Assembly: GCF_028389875.1 (NCBI RefSeq)
Contig: NC_084670.1
Span: 36,415,155-36,479,154 of the forward strand
Length of the DNA stretch: 64,000 bases
Source: Rhea pennata
Taxonomy: Eukaryota; Chordata; Aves; Rheiformes; Rheidae
Reading direction: 5' to 3'
The translations under genes and the position numbers were made by a program. Positions 33,181 to 45,100 of the stretch are shown one piece after another. Numbering within the stretch: the stretch's first letter is position 1; the number at the start of each line of letters is the position of its first letter. The notes under the pieces are model-generated. The model was given only the letters and a program-made list of their open reading frames with translations, was not told the DNA's origin and searched no databases.

Positions 33181-36100
33181 CTGCACAGGGACATCAGAAA
33201 GCGCAAACCAAAACATTACCGATGCAGTCCTTCCTTCAATTCTAGCATCGTCACCTGACGTGGAGTACCAGGAGAGGGACCAAGGGCACTGAAGTAGCCC
33301 TGTGCTGTCCCACTACATAGGCACCTTGAGAAAGAAGGGGGAGCAAGGGAAGGGGGTCATTTGGCCTTTTGATTTTAAAAGAAGAGGAACGGATTACAGA
33401 ATGTCATTCACAGAATAGTCAGCTGCAGGATTTTATGGACAGCTCAGACTTCAGGCAGAACGCTTTACCACAAAGGAAGCTTATCTCAGCAGGACAGGTT
33501 GCTTACTGTCTTACTGCAGGAACTAATGTAGAGGAGAAGCTGAAGAGCCACTGCACGCAAGCTCTTCTTCAACGGTGGGAAGAATTAAAGAGGCAGTCTT
33601 AAGGGAATACTTGCTGGAGAAGGGGAAATGCTCCTTAAGCACTTACTGCTCGTATGCTTGCAGATTCAGTTCACTTGCTTTACAACCAACCTTGTGCTTA
33701 TGCCTTCCAGGATAAGACACCAATGTTGGCATTCACTGAACATTGCCCAAAACTCATGGATGAAACCAGTGACGGAATTCCCAGTCCTGCCAGCAGGATA
33801 AGGAGCTGTCACACAATGTCATACCCTGGGCCTTAGCGGGGAGAAAGCCCAGCCCCTTGATCCCTGCTGTCCTTCTCATGGGAAAAGCAGAGGGCAGGGA
33901 AGAAACAATGGTCTTGTCTTCAGATAGCTATTACTCTTGCTCCCCTCTTTTTGCCACTTGAGTTGGCAGGTCTAATCCTTTGAACTGGAAATCACAGGGC
34001 GAGACACTGCTCTCTGTCTGGGCGCAGGGGAGGCAGGTCGGAAGGAAAGGAAGAGGAAAAGGAAGCAAAAGCATCATGGGAAAGAGGGAGTTTGCAGTGA
34101 GAACAGGGAGGGTAGCAATGGCATTAGCAGCTTATGCAGGAAAGGCAAAAAAAAAAAAATGCCACTTGCCACTTGGGAAGGGTGTATGGGAAGGTAGAGG
34201 CCCTGCTGGCAATGTCTCCTCTGCTTGCTCCTCAAACTGTTTCATTTGCTCCTCTGCTGGCAGTCGAGGCTCCGGTGGAGATGCTGCAGGCTGTACGCCG
34301 TGTTCCTGACAAGCTGCAGTCAGCCAGAAGGTGTTTTAGACAGCAGTACTCAAAGCACACTAAAGCATGCAAGCCTTCTAAAAGTTATTGCTCGACAATC
34401 TGTTGCCCAGACAAATGCCAAATGGCTGCTCCCATAACAGTAAGCAAAGCCCTCCTTGTAAACGCTCCTCACCTGCTTTCCTTTTGGAGGCAGCAGGTTG
34501 AGCAGCTTGATTTAAAAGCAAGTCCTCAAAGAACTTTCTGCCTTCTTCCTCGTCCGGCAACTGGACATGGAAAACTTCTCCATAAGCCTCAGAAAATAAA
34601 TCTCGGACCTTAGGTGGGAGGAGGAAAGACATTGCAGATATAAGGCTACAGAAATTCAGGTTCACCTCCAAGAACATGAGTGCCTTTTCGGAATAGGCTG
34701 GCTAATGATTTGAGTACAAGAGAAGCTACAGCAAGTCAGCTACTTGGCCTTCAAGTAGGCCTAGATTTTTCATAGGCTTCCGTGGCATCCTAAAACATCA
34801 TCTTTGAAGGACTCTTTGGCCTGCATGAAATAAGAATGATCATTTCTGTTGAGGCATGGAAAGTCTAAATTAATTGCCGCTGTTAACAGTGTAACAGCCG
34901 CCTTTGGAAACGGCAGGCTGTCGCAAGAAATCATTTTAGAAAGCATGTTTTTTACCCTTTACAATGCAAGCACTGCGTACGCTTGACTAAGCAGGTCAAT
35001 AACTGTGTGGAAGTCACGGGGATTATTGTCCAGGAGGGAATTCAGGCATCTGTCTGAGAAGGCCATAGGGGTGGAGAAGGCTGGGTCAAAGGGAAGCTCT
35101 TGACTTCAAAAGTCTGGTAGACAAACATGTTCAGTAGTGATTACTGCCTAAGCAAATTTCCAAAGATTCAGGCAGGCTGCCCTGGTAACATCAGGATCCC
35201 TCTGCTCTGGGCAGCGCAGTAGCCAGGTGCTTACTGGAGAGGCAAGTTCCACCGAGACAGAAAAAAGCAGGAAAAGCAGCAATCGAAATACCTCTTGGGC
35301 GAGCTCTGCGTGACGTACATCTGACGTTGCAAGCAACAAAACTGGAGCATATGCTGGAATGTTCTCCAATAACGTTGTAAACGTAGCTCTCAGTGTGACG
35401 CCAGCAGCCTCCCACCATACGTGGATACGAGGCACATAAAGGATGCTTGGCGCTGTCCTCTGGGCTTCTCGGATCAACTAATGCAAATGGGAGTTTGCAT
35501 AAGAATTCTGAACCACACAGAATAAGCTGCTAAGAAGCAACACCGTTATCAGTCAACACATGCTACAAAATACCAGTGCCTGATGGGAAAAGGTTGGAAG
35601 AAAGCCACAAGACTAGAAAGAGACCTGATTTCCAAGCTGCTTAGACGTAAGGTGACTCCTTACAGCCCAGTCCACGTGGCAGTGCATCTACCCCATGAAC
35701 AGAGCGGCAAGCATCCTTTCTGGGCTTGAATACCTTTGGGCACCTGATCAGGTGACCAGCACTCAGGCAGTTGCTGTTCCAGGATGGAACGCACCAGCAG
35801 TATATCCGGGCACTAGTTAGGCACTGCGGCTCGGTGGCCACGGATGCCAGTGTCACATAACCCAGAAGGAGATGTTGCCTTTCTGTGACTGATGAGCCCC
35901 CAGCCACGGAACACGTCTATTCTCCCTTGCACGGCTCTCAAGTGCTTCTACTAAGGGTTAACCTGTGAAAATACAGCGATGCCAAACAACAGAGTCGGCT
36001 CCCTGCCCAAGAGGCAAAAGGAATAGAACGGCACTCAGCCTGTATGTTGCATCCTACTCTCTCCTTGAGCTAAACACAACTAACTCTAGCTCAGTTTCTC

Positions 36101-39100
36101 CAGGTAAACAAAAGACACAGGTGCACAAGTATAAAGCGTTCTGGGAGTCCTTGCCTTTACGACATAGACTGCAGTGCTACCAGCTCAGTATTAGCTGCAT
36201 TTTGTAACTGTACCCAGCTAGAAGAGTACTCCTGTTAATGCAAGAGAGAAGAGATACCTGTGCACATCTTTCTTCAGGCGACGTGCTACTAACAAAGAGA
36301 GCCGGCAGGTCCAGCGTGTAAGCTGCAAACTCCTCCAGCGCATGTATTACTGCAGGAGCCAGGTGAGAACTTTGCCCGCATCCGGGCTCTCCCGCTATTA
36401 AGAACCTTGGCCTGTAACACGTGGGCTGGCAGTAAGCATCTCTAGAACAACAAGAAGAAAGCAAGCACTCTGAAAACAAAGTAATCAGTAAAGACACAGC
36501 TGTTCAGTCCCTTCTCCTTTTTCCTTGCTTTTTGCTTTTTCCTCCTCAAATAACTCTCCACACTACAGGAGGTGAGAAACTGCTCTGTGATCAGGAAGGA
36601 CATGGAACTGCAAGACATTTTTTTAATTCAGTTATTCTCATTGAGGCACCCTTTCCCCCATGGGCTGTTAGTGATTCTTGCTTTATTCTTACGAAACACG
36701 CCTGTCAGAAGCATTTGGGTCTACCCCCCTCCCAGTTCCACAGCCGAGACCGCCGGCAAGGACGCAGCAAGCCAAAGAACTGCAATCCAAAGCACACAGA
36801 CATTTACCTGTTCAAGTGAAGGAACGTTTCCTTTTGAGGACTGGCCGTTTGATGAAACAGCTCCTCTGCAAAACCTGAAGGTGACGCCTCATGACTATAC
36901 ATGCAGCCGTTTCCTAAGATAGGATTTGCACCATCTGAAAGACAAGAGAGGTTTGTTAACTGTCCAGAAGAGCCCACACCTGCCTCCCTTGCACTCCTAC
37001 AGCTTTGAAATGAGTGCTGAAAGCCAGGGTCTTGTCTTCCTTCATTGGGCAGGCACACACTGAACGCTAGACACCTAAAGCACCCAACAAGGTCACTTCT
37101 TTCTGGAGCCGGAGCCCAGTAAGCGAGTGGCAACTAAGGGAACGGGGCGGCAGCAAACGCCCATTTGTCCGAGGACTGCAGAGCTGGCATATAGAGACCA
37201 GGGTGTCTTCTAAATGCAGCCTCTCAAAGGTCACTCGAGGAGGAGGTAGCGGAAGGTGGACAACTCAGGCGACATGTTTCTGCCAACCCCCTCGCCTCTC
37301 CACCTGCCTTTCCTCAGTGCTTTTCTGCCTCTCTTTTACCCAGAGGAAAGAATCTAGCAGCTCTCCTTAGTTCCACTAGTTCATAGTAGCGGTAGGACAG
37401 CCTCAAGCAATCAGCATAGAACCAGTCAGTGACCTCCATTGATCAAAGCATGGAGCGCTTCAGAAGCCGCAGTACAAGCTAGGCAGCACTCTGTTTCAGA
37501 TATTCCTGAGGTAAAGGCATGCATAGGCAAACGAGAAGTTTCTACCGTTTGAGACCAATCCCACCATGACTGAAAGATTGGTTTCTGCTGCCTGCACCAG
37601 CTGGAAGTGTTTGCTTTGGCAGAATTTGAAGGCAGTGATGTTACTGTTCTACCTGGCTGCTGGTCCTTCTTTAGTGCAAGCGCTGCCTGGGGAAACACTC
37701 TCTGTAACGCTTTTAGGAGTCTCTCCAGAGTCCTCTGAAGCAGTGGCTTACAAACGGCTGACAGCGGTTGCGCGGGCGAAGCCACAGCCCTCTGCGAAGC
37801 TGGTGCAATCTTCCGCAGAGCCTCCGCAAAATCTCTTGCTGCTACTTCAATGGCAGCGATGTCTATCTGCAGCTTCTGTCGACTCGTGTATATCCGTGGG
37901 TAGTGTCGGCGCAAAGCACAGAGGGCAGCTTCAGCACAGAGAGACTGAATGTCGGCTCCACAGTATCCTAATGAGCAAGACAAGAATGCAGTGTCATGTC
38001 AGTCTCAGGCAGCACAAAGAAGTCAGGGACATGGCTGCCAAAGGGCAGCTTGTCAAGTCTCTGTCTGCGGCCCAAACAGGAACTGTTCAGCGGGTGATTT
38101 GAAAAGAGTTACCGCTCTGCAGAGCAGTTCCTTTATGGGGTTTGCAGCTGGATATCCTGTGCTTAGGAAGCCCCTGTGAGAGCAAACTTTTTGCTGCTGA
38201 GGAAGATGCCCCCCAAACCCTTTGGTGTTCTGAGAGACAAAACAAGGCAAGTGGACAGGAACCTGCCACCGTGGTAGCAACCAAGTCCTGCCAGCCGGCT
38301 CAGGGGCAAATTCTGTGGCAAGGCACAGGGGCTTGCTTACTGCCTGGTACAAGCTTGGACTCTTTCAGCATGCAGTCACGTGCAGGTGCTCAATGCATTT
38401 TTGATCTTACCAACACATTTTTCAGCCAGCTCCTCAAGAAATGCATCCAGCGGCTTAGGGCTCCAGGCTCTCATGTGAATCTTGAGAATCTCTTTGCGAG
38501 CCTACATACAAAACGATGGCGTTTTGCTTTACGTTCGTCTCTCAGGGAAAAACAAACAAACAACCCCACAAACACTCTCCCGTTCATATAACTGCCAGTT
38601 TTACACTGCTAGAAAGGCAGGAACTTTAGAGTTCTCTTAATGCACTGCCTGCTCTCCCAAGTTCAGTGATTCTCAGTTTGCCACGTTCAGCTCTTTGTGA
38701 GGAGCAGGAAGCAAACGAAAGGCATTTCCGGCATCTATAAAGAGGCGAGTCTCCACAGGTATGAGACTGAATGCTCTTGGGGGAAAAAAAGGTAGTCTAA
38801 AGCTTAGGTGGAAAGAGATTCCTCAGAGAAGATTCTCAAATCCTCAGAGAAGACCCTCTCCAATTCAGCAAAACTTCATGGTGACGGACTCATCAGTTAA
38901 TCAAGTCTGCCGTTCTCACAGGTTGTTCTGCAAAGTAGTGCCAGCGCTCTCTTTCAAGTTGCTACAAGTCCTACCAAGAGGAACGAAAACTGTGGCTCAA
39001 AGCGCTAGCCCAGAAAATGTCAGGCTTTGCCTGTGTTTCACCTCCGATCTTTGCCAGAGATGCACTCAAGTGTTCCCTGCTACAAGGACTAATCACAGGA

Positions 39101-42100
39101 GGGATTTTGAGATGACTTCTACAGGAGCAAATCATACGATAACTCTGTTTCATGCTACCCTCTCTGCTGCTCATGAGAGCAGACAAACACGTGGGCACCA
39201 TTTCTTCCCTTCTTCCCTGCTCTGTGGTACTGCGTGGGTGCACGGTTGTCTTGCAAAGAAAGACTTGGCCACATTAGCAGGAGGGTGACTAAAAGGGGTC
39301 TTACCTCTTTATTGGGCAAGGCGAAAAGGAACTCTCTGTCAAAACGACCCGGCCTCCGCAAAGCAGGGTCTAGGGAGTCGAGTCTGTTGGTGGCTCCAAT
39401 GACCACAATCTCTCCTCTGCTCTCTAAGCCATCCATAAGCGCCAGAAGCGTTGTGACAAGAGAACTAACAAAAGAACAAGGGTTGATTCACTGGTTTGGG
39501 AAGTGCTGCTCCATTCGGCATGACTTTCTCCAGTGGCCACTCCAAAGGATAAGCTCTTCTGGATGAGATGTTGGTTAGTGGAAGGACTCACGTCAAGACA
39601 AACAAACAGCACACAGGGAAACCAGAGACCTTGTGCTGACACCCAGCTTAGCACGTGCTTTTCAGCTCCGGTGTGTAAAATCACCTGAGGCTGAGCATCA
39701 TGGTGCTCTAAGATTTCAGCATGAATTAGTGTGTCATGTAAAGGCACCAGGCTGGTCTTCTTTTTGCAGAAATCAAACAGATTGTGTGTAAATGCAGAAG
39801 AAAAGAAAGAGAAAAGAAGAAAGAAAAATGCCATACCTATGAATTTGATCCTGGCGACTGGACCGCACAGGGGCAAGACCATCTATCTCATCAAAGAAAA
39901 TAATTGAAGGCCGCATCTTGTAGGCCTGGAAGGAAAGCGCAGATACTGCAACTGTGGCCTAGGTAGAACACAGCACTACTCAAAGGGGACAGGCATGAAA
40001 AAACACTGTGGCTGCAAAGTCACCAGCCCTGGACTTTCAGAGCACCATCAGGGACCTCTGCTCTCTGAGACAAAGGGGTAAGTGGCACAAGTAACAGAAG
40101 CCAGCAGCCTGCGCCAAGCAGCTGTGACTGCTCCTGGGAACAGATGGCTCCAGGAATTTGCACAGCTGCTGGGCAACCAGAGAGCAGAGTCAGGCCTTCA
40201 GTAACTCAATTACAGGCTCTGGAGGCAAGCTGCCAGTGCAATGATTCAATGACCATGTGCTGGGGTTTTTTTTGTTTGTTTGTTTGTTTTTGTTTTTTGG
40301 GGGGTGGGGTGAGGGTGGTTTTTTTTTGTTTTGTGTGTGTGTCTGTGTAGTATGGCAGGGGAGCAGGAGGAGGAGGGAATCTTTGATCTAGTGAATTCTC
40401 CTGCTTATTGATACGTCTTTGCCAGCACACCTGCAAGATTCCAAGCCGCTGATCCAAAGCAGGATGACACTGAGAAAGGAAACACTAACATTCCCACTTC
40501 AGTGGGAGAAACCAACCAAATACGCAGAAGACCGAGTTCTCCAGGAAGACATCCAGCACAGAACTACTCCAGCACCGCTCTGACACAACAGAGTGCACAT
40601 TTCCACCTTACCTGCTCAAATAATAAACGGAGCTGGCGCTCAGATTCTCCCACCCATTCACTCAGGCAGTCAGCGCCTTTCCTCATGAAGAAGGAAATTC
40701 TCCTGTCGCCTTGGCTGCATTCGTTAGCAAGTGCCCGAGCTACCAGGGTCTTTCCAGTCCCTGGTGGGCCATAGAATAGACAGCCTCTGTAACGAAAAAT
40801 GAAAATATAAATAAATAAATAATGAAAAAGGAGAGAGTTGCATGGCTCTGACCAAAACACCAAAAAGTGCCTACTACAAGCCCCACCCCTAAAGCAAACA
40901 AGCCTTTCCTCCTAACTAAAACACTTCCAGTACTTCCAGGAGTAGCAGCAGGCAGAGCTCAAGTGGCAGAAAAGTCAAAACAGGTGCAAGCTCTCACAAG
41001 AGGCAAGACTTGACACTAACAGCCTTCTCTTAGCCATTAAATCAATGAACACTACCCCTCCTCCCAAAGAGAAGAACACATTCATGTTAAAAAGAATGCA
41101 CCCCAACAGTAAGCTCTCTGTGAGTGATTGCATCTCACAGCACAGAACCAATATAACTATGTAAGAAGCAGACTATTTTTATTTTAGTCTAAGCATCACA
41201 GGCGCAGCAACGTTTCAGTTGGAAGTCCTAAGGCTTACAGGACTGATTCTCATTGTAAGAGAGCAGCCACCAAGCCTTTAACTATGGCAAGGCATAGGAG
41301 TCTGCCTAATACAGTCCGGATTTGTTCCATTTTGAAGACATCACTTCTTAACACCCCTGCAAAATCTCAGCAGGGGTGACCACAACTTTTGAAGCACCCA
41401 GCTGTACGGACACCTCGGGTTCCTATTCTCCTGAGCACGGCGGCGTTAGCTTGTGCACTTCTAATGCGCCTTCCGTTACCTTGGGGGTCGCAGTTTGAAT
41501 CTCTCAAAGAACTCCGGATAAAGTAACGGGAAAATGACCATCTCTTTCAAAGCTGAAATGTGGTCAGAGAGACCCCCCACGCCATCAAACCGCACCTGAA
41601 GAGAAATTCAACAGAACACAGTTCGTAGGTTAGAGAAAGCTGCCCCCGAGGAAAGGCTTCATCAGAAATTGTCATCTGCCAGCAGAAAGGAGATGCTGAG
41701 GACAGCTTTGAAGTTCCTTCAGAGAAAACTGTGACCCGAGGCAGCCATAGACAGCCCAGCACGCAAAGATTTCATCAGCCCTGGAAAAGTCCCCACCAAA
41801 GCCATAAGTGACAAATACTTACTGAGCCATCTATTTGCACTGGAGCGACTGGATCAGCCACATCTGTTCCAGTTTTCTTTGGATCCTTGCCATTTCTCTC
41901 AAATCCCTTTCCCCCAGAGTTCTGGGGAAGACACCTGGTGTGAATGAAGGAGAAAGGGAAAGGCGCCTTCTGAATGAACATGCAGCTGGAGGGATTCCGG
42001 TTTCTTTCATGTTGGCAAGGGAGGGCAGGAGCACTTACAAACTTGCATAAACTTCCCAGAAAGTAAAATAGTCATGGGAATTGATTTGTCTTCAATAGCC

Positions 42101-45100
42101 AAGAGTAAAGAAAGACGGGTGGGCCTGTGTGGCATTAGACTAGCTGAGTGATCATTTTTACATCCCTAAGTGCTCAGACCCAGCAATAGCCGTCATTCTC
42201 CGTGCTCTAGCTGCTCACGGAATCCAAAGAGCCTTTGTCAGCAATAGGGCCATGAACACTTGGTTGGGAAGCTTCCTTGTTTCGGAACGCTTCCAGGCAG
42301 AACTAGTGATCTCAGTTCCAAGAGGAAAGACGTGTCAGGAGTTGAGTGACCGAAAAACCCCCACCACAGTGCTTCTAACAAGTCTGATTTATTTTCATAT
42401 GGCTTGCCAGAGCAGTGCAAAGTCACCATAGTCTAGGAGTGCCCCCCTTATGCCCCCTGCTTTCCTCTGCACTTAATGTTCAAAGCTGCTGCCCAAAGCA
42501 GCCGCACAAGGAATGGCCAGCATGACTGGCCAGCACACCTGCCTTTGCTTCCCGTAGACTTCTGCCCCCTGCCATAGGCAGACCACGCAGCGTCACGCAG
42601 AGCTTGGAAAGCAAATGCAGAGCTTTCAGCAGGCTGGACCGCCTGCGTCAAGCAGCCTGCCGACGGAAAAGACTATCTAGACATAAGTTCTCAGTCTTCT
42701 TTAAAATCAGTGCAGACTACACAACGGGCAGCATTCAAAACTGGATACAAATACAGACGATTTAATGCCCTACGGACCATGGGAATACGGAGCGTCATAG
42801 CCAGCGCTGTCTTTACAATCACAATTGCTCCCAACATCTTCATTTACACTAAGCAGAACACAGCTGTGTGGAATTTCCCATAGGAACAAGAACTCACCTC
42901 CACTTGTATGTTGAATGAAATGAAGCTACTTTGAATCGTGTGCCAGAAGCAACTAAAAATACATGAACATTTATCCACAGACTCTCCCTCTAAGTAAGTT
43001 GCCTACATGCGTCAAGAAAATCATTTCTGTACTTCACAATGAAATCGTCTAGTGACGGTTTCTGGAAGGGGATTCTGGCTTCAAGTGCAGAACACAAAGG
43101 TTACATGCTCTAGGTGACCTGCTGAGCGGGGAGGTTGGACTAGATGATCTCTGGAGGGCCCTTCCAACATTACTGATTCTGTGATTCTATGATTTCAGCT
43201 GCAGAATCTCAGCCACTCTCTCCAGAATCGTCTCATCACTGGCCCCCAAAGCATGCCTTCCTGAAAACTGCTGGCTAGTGGAAGTCTCTCTAAGGCTGAG
43301 GATCACCTCTCCCAAAGAAAAAAATCTTGCCGCCTCTATACTGAGGTCGGACTGGCACGGTTACAAGGGTTACGGTTGTTCCATTACTCGGTGCTGGGAG
43401 TGACACCACTGCCGATAAACAAGAGCTGTCACTAGCTGTACGCCCACCAACCTGTTTGGTCTTTTGCCGACAGGGCTTTGTGACCGAGCACATGTAGACG
43501 TAGCTCCTTGTGTGGGAGAAGAAGACGGCCCTGAACAAAATGTCTTAGCTTCTCCCAACTCCGCTGAAAGCAAAACATTTACAAGAATATTGCACATCAC
43601 ATGCTTTTCAGGTACAGCTGGTTCGTCAACAAGGCAGGAAGTGGGATGGGATTCACCATCTTGAACTCCAGACCAGAGGAAAGTTCTCAGTGTTTTTTAC
43701 CAAGGCATTAGGGCAAGTGAACTAAATGCACACCTACTTCTGAAGGAGAACTGAAAGTCAGAACAGAGCACAAAAAGCAAGCGGGCTCTGCTACTATGCT
43801 TTTGAGGACACACAGGTCATTTGTTTTACTTCTGCGTGGACATCTTTCTTTTAAACTTGGGAAGTTCAGCTACAGAAAGAGCAAAGCTTATTCTGTGAAA
43901 CCTTGATAAGAGCAGAGCAGTGAAACCCCAAGAAGGTACTGCAAGCTGTAAACAACAAGTAGAGGAAGAAACTGAGTTCTAACCAGGCATCTACGAAAAA
44001 CCGTGGGGGTTTTTACTTGCAGAATGAAGGCAAGGAATTGAAATAACCGTGGTGCGCAGGTGTATAGATTTTTGTTCACAAAATTATGCCCCACCTATAC
44101 ACAAGAAACTGGCCCTTCAGAGAGGCTCTGTGAATATCGCACTTTGCAGTGCAGCTTGATCCTGCACCACGGTTTTGCTTGGGTGAAGGTTATGCTGCTT
44201 CCGAGTATCCTCGCCACTTTCGCCTTCTGGGTGTTCACCCCCTTTGGACAACCCTGTACTTCCAGAACCTACATAACATTTCTTATTTGTGTGCACACAT
44301 CTACACTGTCATTCAAGAACTGATATCCCCCTTAAATGCAGAAAATCAGCCCTGCAGAGACACTGTGCCTATAACCTACATTCCAATCGTTCTCGAGAGC
44401 ATATGATGGTTTGCCTTGGTCGAAGGCTACGCTGCTTCGGAGGGTCTTTGCTATCTGCCTCCTTTTGGTTTTCATCTTCTTCTGATGACCCTGCAATTAC
44501 AGTACCTAAGATATCATTCCTGGTGCCTATACGGTATCCTTCAAGAACTTCTGTCCCCTCTATGCACAAGAAATCAGCCCTGCAGAGAAACTGTGCCCAT
44601 AACCTACATTCCAGTGGCTCTCGATAGCATATGCCAGTTTGCCTTGGTCGAAGGCTACGCTGCTTCAGAGGGTCTTTGCCATCTGCCTCTTCTTGATTTT
44701 CATCTTCTTCTGTTGACCCTGTAATTACAGTACGTAAGATATCATTCCTGGTGCCTATATGCTATCCTTCAAGAACGTCTCTCCCCTCTATGCACAAGAA
44801 ATCAGCCCTGCAGAGAAACTGTGCCCATAACCTACATTCCAGTGGCTCTCGATAGCATATGGCAGTTTGCCTTGGTCGAAGGCTACGCTGCTTCGGAGGG
44901 TCTTTGCCATCTGCCTCTTCTTGATTTTCATCTTCTTCTGTTGACCCTGTAATTACAGTACCTAAGATATCATTCCTGGTGCCTATATGGTATCCTTCAA
45001 GAACGTCTCTCCCCTCTATGCACAAGAAATCAGCCCTGCAGAGAAACTGTGCCCATAACCTACATTCCAGTGGCTCTCGATAGCATATGGCAGTTTGCCT

